Shown one piece after another: positions 52,801 through 63,328 of a stretch of 64,000 nt of DNA. This stretch comes from Ricinus communis. Lineage: Eukaryota > Streptophyta > Magnoliopsida > Malpighiales > Euphorbiaceae. The DNA lies in the NCBI RefSeq assembly GCF_019578655.1, contig NC_063263.1, positions 12,957,001-13,021,000 of the forward strand, read 5' to 3'. How positions within the stretch are numbered: the stretch's first letter is position 1; each line of letters begins with the position of its first letter. The position numbers and the translations under genes are program-made. A model generated the notes under the pieces. The model saw only the letters and a program-made list of their open reading frames with translations, did no database searches and was not told the DNA's origin.

Positions 52801-55065
52801 TAGGAAAATGCACCATTAAGTAGTTAAGTACATAAAGTATGGAAGAGATATAGCATAGAGCACAGCATAGTTTCACCTTGCACTTTGAGCGACCCATCCA
52901 ACAATAACTGCAGGCCATGCCAAGCCTCGAATCTGTTTGATAAGAAAGTTGTTGAAACAAAGAAATTAACAGTGTTGCTACGGTAATTGACGCAAATAGG
53001 AATAGTAGTCAATTACTACGGTAGAAGATTATCATGCAGAGAAATGTATCTATCAAGTATTTTGAAATACTATAAATAATCAGTAAATCTGGAATAGACA
53101 TGAATTACTGGTATCATTATAATTCTGGATCCAACTTAATATGTTTTACAGACAGCAGAAATTTATCAATAAGCATTCTCATTGTTAATGGTCAACTATT
53201 GCAGTCACATTTTCTCAACTGGTAGTGAACAATTTAAGCACAAAGTCCATATTATCTACACATAAGTGTCAATTTCCATATTATGTGTATGATTGATGAT
53301 AGACATGCTTCGTTTTAACTAGTCAACTAATTCTTTACAACAAAAGGAAGTAGATAGAAGCAACCAAATGATAAAGATTAAAGGATTTTAAGAAAAAAAC
53401 ATAGAGAAATTGGGAATGCTTCGAGAATGCTATTATCTTTACGACTCTGTAGATTAATAGTAGGGCAAAATAGGAATAGGGACACATGGAGAGCACAAAC
53501 CTGAACGTATGTATTTGCTGCAGGTACGATATGTACATGTTTTGGTCCTGTAAAAGCTGAAAATTTTGGAAAAAAAAAAACGCAAACTAATCACTGATTG
53601 AGGTAGTTATTCCAACTATCCTGTACATTGTGAAAACCTCAATATGTCTCACTACCAGAAAAGGAAAAAGAAAAATTAAAATTTCATTAGTCCACAATGA
53701 GGACAAAATAAAAAGCTTTACCAGTCTTTATTACCAGTTAATGCCCATGAACCAAAGAATCTCGTAAACAAAAACATGAAGACGCCACAAGCCAACCCAA
53801 CAAAAAGAAGAATAGATATTTGATGCTGAACTTCATTTTTATTCTGCATGAATACTATCTAGTCAAAAAATCGCAGCCTCACTCTTAGCAGAGCAATCAG
53901 TGAACGATAGCACAAATGATCTTACCTACTCGCAGCAGAAATTATGTCTTTAAGCAAATTGAAAGATAGGAAATTAGCCTTTTACAATATTGTCAATGAG
54001 AGTTCTGTCACAACAGTGTGAAAGGACCATCAAGAACAATATGTCACTTTGTACGTTCTAGTATTGATTACAATATTAGTATATGATCCTAATATGTAGG
54101 ACTTAAATCTCAACTGATTTCAAGATTCAAATCAGTAGATGTGTCACTTGAAAGCTTAAGGGTATTACCTTTTCATTTATTATCAAGAACGTCAATTGTT
54201 TCAAACCAAACACAGATTTTGTTTATGCATATCATTTTAATGAGCATATATATTTTGTCCACCTCTAGCAACTAGCCACCAACTGCACATATATTTGGCG
54301 TCAAATTAGCAACATCAAGAAAGAGTAAGAGTAAACCTCTAGCCTCACCCTTGGACTTTTAATATCTCCATTTATCTTCCCATATTCCCATTTTAAAACT
54401 ACTTCCGTAATTTATGATTAATCAGTAAAAGAAAACTAACCCGTCTGGCAAGGGAAGTAGCAACCAAGTTTGAAGTAGCAACTGAAAGGAACATGAACAC
54501 ATAACTCATATAATCACAAACCACAGTCCCAGGTCCTGCCAACAGAAACCCACAATTAAACCAACCCAAAGTTCATATATTTACTCCAAAAGATAAATCC
54601 TTTTGTTTTTCCCCCAGAAGTACCTAGAGCAGCAAGCTCAATGGAGCTTCCCTGACCAATAACAGCAGTATCAATTAAACTCATCAATGGCCCACATAAC
54701 CAAAGCCCAGTAGCCGGCCCTGTAAACATTACAATCTCTTTCATTTGCTTCCATATGCTCTGATTCTCCAAACCGTCTCTTTCAATCTCCACTTCTTGTT
54801 CTTGAAATTGGGCAATGTTACCGTCATTTCCACTCTCAATTCCCTGATTATTATCACTATCGTAAACTACATCTTTACTTGAGCTAATGCAATTACTTAT
54901 AAGCCCATTTCTTTGATACTTTAGTGCAGAAAGATGCAAACTTGGTAAATGCAGAGGTGGTGGTTTATTAAAGGTAATTAAACAATGATTATGCTTTTTA
55001 AAATTAGGGTTTTGAAGGGAAATTAAAGAAGAAAAAGAATGATGATTGAGGGTTTTGATTAGCAT
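49874..55065 (-). CDS. EDS5-like: EDS5-like MATE transporter, tandem copy B
   Basis: Fourteen exons: 54624-55065, 54441-54535, 53735-53843, 53501-53556, 52877-52932, 52421-52559, 52159-52296, 51969-52037, 51766-51876, 51448-51576, 50855-50932, 50213-50284, 50067-50129, 49874-49975, giving 552 aa. Exons 2-14 have the same lengths as in copies A and C. The presequence is shorter, then an acidic linker, then [20 protein letters not shown] with Asp132 in LIDTAVIGQ. The Trp of VWGEPLSQ (Trp380) is kept. The ends [14 protein letters not shown] exon 13 and [14 protein letters not shown] exon 14 are nearest to what I recall of EDS5H. Intron 5 holds a hAT-like MITE. A W-box core TTGACT lies at 55173-55178, about 110 bp upstream of the ATG. 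Expected site is the plastid envelope, with isochorismate or a related phenolic acid as cargo. Whether A, B or C is the functional EDS5 cannot be told from sequence alone. Confidence 0.92.
52587..52740. mobile_element. hAT-like MITE in MATE B intron 5
   Basis: On the minus strand the insert starts TAGGGATGGCAATTTG, the classic end of a plant hAT-type MITE family, followed by repeated GGGTA/TACCC words. The other end reads ACAGGGTACTATAC, an imperfect inverted counterpart. Length is about 150 bp. No clean 8-bp target duplication was found, so one end may be eroded. Confidence 0.5.
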
Positions 55066-56574
55066 TTTTTTCCTTAAATGTGGAAATTGAATGTGTAATT
55101 AGGAAATTGAATTTAGAGGTTTTTAAGGAGGCAAGCAGAGAAGCGTGGAAAATTGGGTCTTTTATGGTGTATTTGACTCGCTTCTGCTTCTACTCAACGG
55201 TGACTGTGACCTATTATATAACTGATAACGTCCAGAAAAGGTGGTGTATACTTAGGAGTATCTTTGGATGACTGTGAGACGTTGGATTTGTCTACTTATT
55301 GTGTGGTGCTTAGATATTTTACTTTTAACGGTTTATTTTAATTATTTGGATTCTCATAGTATATACTCTAAAAGAAAAGTCAAAATCTATTATTAAGTCT
55401 CTAAATTTTTTATTTTTTAATTTTATTAAAATTTTAAAATTATATATTTACTTAATTTAACCACTTCCTACACATAGTTGTATGAAATTCTTATTTATTT
55501 TATTGAATTTTATTAATTAATAATTATTAAATTTTAAATAAAAATAAAAATAAAAATATAAAATTTAATAAATAAAAATAAAAATATAAAATTTAATAAA
55601 TAAAAATAAAAATTAAAGAATTAATAAAATAAAATAAAATAAATAAATTTTAAATATATATTTTACATAAGCAAAAATGTATACGAAGTTGATTTCATTC
55701 ACTTGCGTCTACATATGGAAATTTGACTGCTTTCATTTTCATATTTTATGGGTTGGATTTTATAGCTCGTTTGACATTCAAATGCAAGCAGTGATTCATC
55801 AAAATTGTGCTTCTTGAGAAATCTTTTTTCTTTTCTTTCTCACTTGGACCATATAATTATGCCAACCTTGTGCAGGTTATATCTTGATACTCTTCAGATA
55901 ATTATAGCATTATTAGTAACAGGAATATACATAAAATTATCCATCCATATGAATACTTAAACATAGATAATATAGAATTTCAGAATGATTAAATCACAAA
56001 GAAATCCTGTTCTGATTAACTTCTGAGTCTAATTGCTGTTGGTAGTTAAGTACTTGGGGAATAAACCATCTGGGCCTTTTCTACTTGTCAGTGGTTCTCG
56101 CTTCTGGAATTGCCCATTGCAACATTAAACAAAGCCACCTACACCACAATTTGCATTTCTGCAGTATGTCTAGGCCCAACATTAATAAATAATGAAAAGC
56201 AATCCTCAACTTAATATCATTACATGGAACCTGAGGTTCAAGAATTACTGTATTTTTCCATGGTCAGGGTTTCATCAATGCATGACCAAGAAGATCAAAT
56301 TTGCTTCCAATTACATTATACTTAATTGTGACGGCAACCGCAGCAGAGCAGTAACCAATTCCTACAAACAATTTTGCTAAATATTTTTGGCATACACCTT
56401 GCTTGTATGTTCTTTGCCGGCTTCACTTAAACATCAAAGAATAAAGAGAGCTCGATCTTTGGTGGCTGGGACAAAAGAATATAGGTGATGATTGAGTAAA
56501 TGAAGTATGCACCTGCACAGATTTCCAATCCTGTGCTTTCGAAACCCATTATTAGCTGATCCTAGATGAAGAAA
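55066..56574. other. MATE B promoter and MATE C 3' flank
   Basis: About 1.5 kb. MATE B upstream sequence lies at 55066-55300. An A/T-only zone with a 28-bp duplication (55552-55607) follows, then a more mixed stretch to 56574 that may contain the MATE C 3' UTR. No gene seen. Confidence 0.6.
55552..55607. repeat. 28-bp perfect tandem duplication, A/T only
   Basis: The unit beginning AAAAATATAAAATTTAATAA is present twice exactly (55552-55579, 55580-55607), inside a longer A/T-only tract. Confidence 0.85.
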
Positions 56575-59500
56575 CTAAGCAGCTTTAAGTTTCCCAAGTC
56601 TGTGTTCAGTTACAGCTGCAGAGCTAAGCATGCCCTTTGGAGACAGCAGTCGTCGGAGAGCAAAGAAGAATCGAGCCTGCAGAATTTTGGCTTTCAATGA
56701 ATTTCACTACCCAAAAAAGTGAAAAAATAAAAGATTTGGAAGTAAAAGAACAAATAAAAATGAGTTAGTATGTGAATTATTGAGGTTGAGTTATTTTTTT
56801 TACCCATTGGAATGCTACAAGTGCGCACCAGCAGCCTTGCAGACCATATCCTTGACTGCTCACAAGCTGGCAATGAGGTAAAAATAGAGATCAAAATTTT
56901 GAGGTATAGATTTTTGCCAGGGAAAGACTGTTGAAGTTGAGAGTAGAGAGTAAAGATTTAATAAGGCTAACCAGTAACAGAAGAGCACCAAGAGAAAAAC
57001 ATCCACTCATTGATAAGCTGATGAACTTAAAATCTCGTCCAGCCTGCCCATAAAAACAGGTATTTATTAGAAACAAGAAATGCAGAATACAAGCCCCTGG
57101 AATCACTTTTCAAGTTTATCTGTCTGCAGTACAGACAGCATAACCATAATAAACCCTGAAGCAAGACTAGTAAGAGACATAATCAGGAACACTGTGAACT
57201 TGACCTATTATGTGAAACGATTCTGGAAAAACAAAATATATCCCAATTAGGGGATAAAACTTGTCCCTTTCATCTTTACTAACTATTGGTTGTAGATACA
57301 GAGCATGCTAAAGAATCAAAGGGGAGAAGAATAAAAAAGAAGAAATTAAGGATAGCAGACAAGAAAACCTACCAGCAATGTTCCTTCAAGGCTATGAGTA
57401 CAGGGCGTTGCAGATAATGCAACAAAAAACAAAATCAACACTTTGTGCATCTGCATTGAAACAGCATATGGAAAATCACTCAGAGTCAGATACATAAAAT
57501 TCATTTTCATCCATTCATGCAAATATTCAGTCATAATTTCTTGTAAGATAACAACCCTTAAGGAACTATAATTTTAAATTTCACACAGGAATGATGATTA
57601 ACTCCGAAAATCAAATTTTGTAACTCAAGTTCTGGACTTATTTTGTTCCCAATTTTTTATTCTAGAAATGGCTATAACAAATGAAATGCCTCCAGAATTC
57701 ACAGATCAGGTTACATGTAATTCACAAGAAATTAAGCAGGCAGAAAAATCAGGAAACAATCATAGCTGCAGAAGCTGAAAGATTGAAACGAACCTCTTGT
57801 ATGACACTAAGATCGCGGGTAAAAATATTGGGGAGCAACCAAGGTATAAATGCTCCAACACTTGCTATTACCACTCCAAGTATAGCTCCAATAATCATAA
57901 GTGACTTTAGCAGCGTTCGAGCCTGTTTCATAATTTCCACCATTCGGATCAGACCATATATTCAATTCCATACTTGTAATGGTGATGTGTAATCTATCCA
58001 TTAGAATCTGCCAGTATTATATTGAAATCTGAAAGAAACAATTCTATGTAGCAACTATGTATTTGTTTAAGGTTCTTGGATTTACAGAAATGTAATGGCA
58101 AGTGAACCAGCCAGAAACAATACTAACCTTCTCTAAACTTCTCTCAACTCCATAGAGTAACTCGGGCATGAATGATTGTGCAGTTTGAGATAGAGGCTCA
58201 CCACAGACCACACACATCCCATACATTTGAATCATGACCTGGGCGAAGGGTGATGTAAATTGTCAATGTAAATATCCTTTAGTTTGCAGGAGACAGAAAG
58301 CTCCAGAGAAAGAAAATAAAACTACTAGCACAAATATAACCAACCTGATGAGCAGCAACAGTGAATGTGCCCATTGCTGTTGCACAATACGTCATGAGAG
58401 CATAGAAGGCCACCTAAAACATGAAAATGTATCGGATGAGACAGTTGTACTCAAATGTGAGAAGAGAACAGCTATAGAAAAAATACAATGAGACAAACCT
58501 TTGAGAACATTGTTACAAAAACTGGAGCAGCTATGCCAAATATTTGCATAAATTCTTTTGGTGATGGAATAGAGATAGCAAAAGCGTTATACCCTTTCGT
58601 GTTCAAAGCTTCAATCATCATATAAGCTGCAATTACCTGGATGTACATGCTATTTAGTGTTAAGCTAGAACAAGTGTCAATTTGGGTCCAAAAAGGAATG
58701 AATTATAGCTAACTTATGCTACAGAAACGAAATCATATGTTAGCATACTTGTGATGTCATTGTTGCCCATGCTGCTCCTGCAATACCATAGCCTAGAAAT
58801 CTACACAGGACTAAATGACCAAGTGCATTTACAACGCTGGCAACCACCAAAGCCTTTAAAGGTCCCATGGAATCTTTCATTCCAAGGCTGAGAGTTAGAT
58901 GAAAAAGATTATCAAAGTCCAATTATGGAAAAGCTAAGTTGATTCACACTTTTATTCCTTCAGCTTTACAAATGGAAGAGACTATTCACCTTGAGCTTTG
59001 AGAAACCAATCCGTAGAGAACTGCTGGCCATGCTAAGCCTCGAATCTGCAAAAGAAACCCAGATTCAGTTCAATGAAGACCCTATGGTGGAAAAATGAGC
59101 AGAGAAGAACATTTAATGATTATCTAGTAGTAATATAACTTGGTCAAGCCAAAGAAGAACACATAAATGGCAGATCTTAATTGGTCAACTTCTTCTTGAT
59201 GTTGAGGGAAAAAAACTCAGTTTACTAGTAAAATGCTGTCCTCAAAATTTCATGTTCAGAAAATGCACCTGAACATATTTGCTAGCTACAGGCACAAGAT
59301 GCGCATTCTTTGGGCCGGCAAAACCTGAAAGTAGTAATATCATTACATCAACTGTGGAACGGGAGGGGATTACAAAAAGAACAAATAAAAATGAAGAGGT
59401 GGGCCAGTCTTTATTACCAGTTAGTGCCCATGAACCAAGGAATTGTGTAAACAAGAGCATAGAGATGCCACAAATCAATCCAACAAAGAGCAGAACTGAT

Positions 59501-61586
59501 ATCTGATGCTGCACTTCATTTTTGTCCTGGATTAAGACCATCTTGTTAAAAGTGAAGCAAAGAAGATATAATAGCAAATGGTTAAGCTAATTGATTGTCA
59601 CTGGCTATGAAGCACCAACATGTTTTTAAGAATATCGAGAGTATGCATCTTTTCCTTGATTCAAGACAAGCGTCAACTATTGTAAGCCCCTGCAATACTA
59701 TAAGCTATACACTCTATAGAACTCAGCAGAACCTTTAAAAAGTAAACAGTATCCTACACTTCCTTTGTTTTGTGGACTAGAATAGCAATTCCATATAGTC
59801 ATTCAATAGCTATGCTTCATAAACAAAGCTTAACACTATGTTTGTTTTGATGGATATCAAGGGAAAGGAAGAGAAAGGAATTCACTCTATTTTGTAGAGC
59901 AATGAGAGGAAATCAGAAAAGATAAGAGATAACTACTAATATTGGAAGACCAAAAGGATTTTTCCAACGTATCATTTCTAGTTCCAATGGAATTCTTTGT
60001 ATAGGAAGAAGCACTGTCAAGTAGGAATTTTTTCTTTCAACCATCTTTCGATTTTAAATTGCATGAAAGTAAAATACTTCAAATTCAAAATTCCAAGAGT
60101 TCTATAAAATATTTTTGATGAAAAAAAATAAAAAAAAAATCCCACGGAATTGAATTAGGCTCACGAATCTAAGAAATAGTAATTCTTGATAATTTTATTA
60201 ATAAAATGAATGTTTCATTTCAAATTAAAATAAATATTTAAATGTTAAATAAAAATAAAAATTAATATTATTAAATAAATAAAAATATTAATATTATTAA
60301 ATAAAAAATATTTAAATTAATATTAATAAAATTAAATATTAAATATAAATAAAAAATAAAAACTCAATTTAATTGAATTTTTATTTTATTTTAAAAGTTT
60401 TATTTAAAAAAATATATAGATATTTAAATAGTGAATAGTATTTTGTAATTTAGATTTAGAATAATAGTAATTTAGTGTTAAAGATATATATATATTTATT
60501 AGTGAATCCTGTGACATGTCACCTCAGTCAGTCAAAGTATAATTATTTCATTTCCTTTCCTTCTTATGATTTAATAAGATAACCAACCAACTGAAAGGAA
60601 AATAAATCTCTTTTCTTTTCTTTTCTTTTCCTTTGCTTAGTTTCCGATCAAACTAAGTCTAAATATTCTTTCTTTTTTTTTTGGAAAAAAAAAAAAAAAG
60701 ACTAACCGATAACAACTCTAGTATTATTTTTCAAGCATGCCAATCATGAGGAGTTCATTTTAATGGAAAACACATTTGCATAAATGTCATCATAGGAAAA
60801 TAGTAATTATTAAAAAAAGAATCTGATACTTCAATGTGAAAAATGCAATTGTCAGTGTAAGATCATAACTAAATCATATGCTTACTGAAACATAAACTGG
60901 TGAACAATCTAACCCTTTTGGCAAGTGAAGTGGCAACCATATTTGAAGTAGCAATTGAGAGAAACATGAACAGCAGATTCATATTATCACAAAAGACTGT
61001 CCCTGGACCTGTTAAAGCCCCATGTAGAACCAAATTAACAAAATATATATAAGACATAAAAACAAAAAAAAAGAAAAAAAATACATATCTGGGAGTAAGT
61101 ACCTAATGCAGCAAGCTCAGTGGAGCTTCCCTGACCGATAACAGCAGTTGAAATGAGACTCATTAATGGACCACAGATCCACAGCCCAGTAGCCGGACCC
61201 GAGAACATCATAATTTCCTTTATTTGCTTCCATATGCTCTGGCTCGCTAGCTCTTCTCTTTTTGAAGTGACAACAGTTTCTTGCACCTCTTCCTCTTGCT
61301 CGTGAGGCCCTGAAGCCAAACCATCATCACATTCACCAACACTCGGTTCAGGATCATCATCCAGAATTACTTCTTGCCCAGAAGTACCAATGCAAGAAGT
61401 AGCAAACCCCTTGTTGTAGTAGTAGTAGTAGGAGTAATGACTTCTTGAAGATGAAATGCCAGAAGAAAGAAGAGACAGGTTTTGCGGTGGGTTCTTAAAG
61501 AGAACTGAAGTGCGTGGAGCGATTATTCTTTTGAGATTTGGGTTTTGGAGAAATGAAATGGAGGATGTCGATAATGAGAGAGACAT
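56575..61586 (-). CDS. EDS5-like: EDS5-like MATE transporter, tandem copy C, with altered key residues
   Basis: Fourteen exons: 61103-61586, 60914-61008, 59418-59526, 59269-59324, 58990-59045, 58749-58887, 58499-58636, 58345-58413, 58128-58238, 57794-57922, 57373-57450, 56972-57043, 56804-56866, 56575-56676, giving 566 aa. The frame, splice sites and exon lengths are intact, so it is not an obvious pseudogene. It has a Ser-rich presequence, then an acidic linker. Helix 1 reads [14 protein letters not shown]: Ser146 replaces the Asp found in A and B and in Arabidopsis EDS5. [10 protein letters not shown] has Cys394 in place of Trp, and [14 protein letters not shown] replaces [13 protein letters not shown]. 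The C-terminus is changed ([17 protein letters not shown]). In bacterial MATE carriers the helix-1 Asp takes part in cation coupling, so a changed mechanism or loss of transport is possible. Intron 2 (59527-60913) is about 800 bp longer than in A and B because of an AT-rich insertion. Confidence 0.9.
59838..60650. mobile_element. Probable MITE-like insertion in MATE C intron 2
   Basis: Intron 2 is 1387 bp here against 548 and 597 bp in A and B. The extra DNA is bounded by CACTATGTTTGTTTTGATGG with a GGGAAAGGAAGAGAAAGG tract on the left and by the inverse pattern CTTTTCTTTTCCTTTGC, GTTTCCGATCAAAC on the right, so the ends are roughly inverted. The middle is A/T-only. No exact terminal repeat or target duplication was fixed. 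Confidence 0.45.
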
Positions 61587-61671
61587 GGTTTTGATATGAA
61601 TTCTTCTTTAATTCCCTTTGTTTCTCTGATTGCAAAACTGAAGGACAAGAAACAGAAACAGAGAGAAGAGT

Positions 61672-61691
61672 GAGAGAGAGAGAGAGAGAGA
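61672..61691. repeat. (GA)n microsatellite in MATE C leader
   Basis: Ten GA units about 90 bp upstream of the MATE C ATG, probably 5' UTR (CT-rich on the transcribed sense). Confidence 0.9.
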
Positions 61692-62200
61692 ACGAGAGTA
61701 GCGAATGGTCTTTTTATTTGTACGTTGGAGTTAAAATTTTGAATAACCGGTGCGGTGGTGGCGTGGCCTCGCTTGTGCAGAAATAGAATTGGCGCGGCTA
61801 GCCCGCCATCTCTGAATTAAACTAATAACATAAAATTTTCAGAAAGTGAAAAATGAAATATGACTTTTTATCAATTTATAAAATAAAAATAAAAAATTCT
61901 TTCTTTAATATAGTCAAATTTTTTACCCAATCACTTTTAATTTACTATTAACTATTAATAAATAAGCCTATTTCTTAAATAAAGATAAAATCTTATAATA
62001 AAAATATGATAAATCAATATTACAAATCTATTTCAATACAGATTATTCGAAATTAAAAAAAAATTAAACTGAGTATGTGTAATTTAAATTGAGCTATTAA
62101 TTTTTAAAATAATTTTTTATAATTTATTTAGGATAAATAGGTTCTAAAATATAAAGTTTTACACATTAATTAAAATTAGACAATATAAACTATATGTAAT

Positions 62201-62290
62201 GTAATGATGAGGATTTGAAATTTATGATAAGTTAAATATTAGGGAAAAAAAATATAAAATCTAATGACGAGGATTTGAAATTTATGATAA
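62201..62290. repeat. Direct repeat with 60-bp period
   Basis: TAATGA(T/C)GAGGATTTGAAA followed by TTTATGATAA occurs at about 62202-62230 and again at about 62262-62290, with two mismatches in the unit start. A short local duplication upstream of MATE C. Confidence 0.85.
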
Positions 62291-62334
62291 ATATTGGAGA
62301 AAATGTGACTTTAAAAAAAAGCTTTTTTTCTCCA

Positions 62335-62480
62335 ACGGCTTGACTTGGCTTGGCTTGGCAGCCGTCAATTTGCAGCTACTTAATTTTCTTCGTTCTAACT
62401 GCAAAAGAAAGCTTCGGGGCGTACCCGCAATTCCAATCTCTTCCTTCCTACTGGCCCAAGTCAGAAATAACACGTGTTAT
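62335..62480. promoter_or_regulatory. Paired W-boxes and palindromic G-box upstream of MATE C
   Basis: ACGGCT (62335-62340) and AGCCGT (62360-62365) form an inverted repeat that carries TTGACT (62340-62345) and GTCAA (62364-62368), two W-box cores in opposite orientation. A 14-bp perfect palindrome ATAACACGTGTTAT (62467-62480) with a central G-box follows. They lie 750-900 bp upstream of MATE C. W-boxes bind WRKY factors, which control salicylic acid genes. Motif evidence only. Confidence 0.35.
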
Positions 62481-62987
62481 ATTATATATATATTTCAGCC
62501 GTTATTGCGGATTTACGATTAGAGTAAAATATTTTGATATCATAGCATTTTGGAGTCTCGTTGTTTTGAGCTGTTATGAATTATATACATAATTTAATTT
62601 TAAATTATTAAAATATAATACTACAAAATTATTATCTATTATCTAATTAAATGACATATTGGAAAGCAATAAGTACACATATATTTAACTTTTCATTATT
62701 ATAGAATTATAATAATGAAATCTTTTTCTATAACATAATTGACTAAATTATAAAATATTATCTTATGGGACAAAGTCATGAAAATCAAATTACATAAGTT
62801 TTAAGTTGCTATTATTAAATAATATAGATTCGATCATGAAAAATTATAAATTAATAAAAGAAAAATATATTTAAACTGGAAAGTGCAAGATGAAGTGATA
62901 GATAAAGATAAATAGATGATTTAGGATTAAGTGTTACCGAACTACTTAACTCAATTTAATGATGTATTTTTTTTTATAAAATTACTT

Positions 62988-63075
62988 CATTTCGGCCTAT
63001 CTCGTTAATCTCGTCCGAAATGCAATTTCATTTTAATCTCGGTCATTTTGATCCGAAATGGTCAAGATAACCGAT
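62988..63075. repeat. CATTTCGG/CCGAAATG repeat patch, LTR-like
   Basis: CATTTCGG (about 62989-62996) and CCGAAATG (about 63014-63021) form an inverted repeat, and CCGAAATGG recurs near 63054 with CTCGTTAATCTCG and ATCTCGGTC between. Repeats of this kind occur in LTRs of plant Ty3-type elements. No other element part is seen. Confidence 0.3.
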
Positions 63076-63317
63076 AAGAAACAAAAGATGTTTTATTCTA
63101 TTTTTCTTAATAAAATTAGACATCTCGACCATTCTGGGTGGAACATAATGGAATCAGTAATCTTGATATAGGCTCAGTTTAGCTTCCATCTTCATTTCCT
63201 TTGTTTAGTTCAAAGAAAGATACATGAAAAAAAAAATGGTGTTTTTTGTTTTGATATTACTAATTCTTATATTTCGCCCCTCTTGTACTTTGACCCAAGA
63301 TTACCACATACATTTTC

Positions 63318-63328
63318 ACTATAAATAG
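63318..63328 (+). promoter_or_regulatory. TATA box of a possible right-edge gene
   Basis: CACTATAAATAGG is a near-perfect plant TATA box on the plus strand. Downstream sequence to the edge is T-rich, with no long frame, as in a 5' UTR or first intron. The window ends in GATGGGTAAA, where ATG at 63992 could be a start codon (MGK...). No gene can be confirmed. Confidence 0.3.

Noticed and set aside
56575..61586. Copy C as a pseudogene
   Set aside because: All 14 exons have consensus splice sites, keep the same lengths as A and B, and give one open frame; altered residues alone do not show loss of function.
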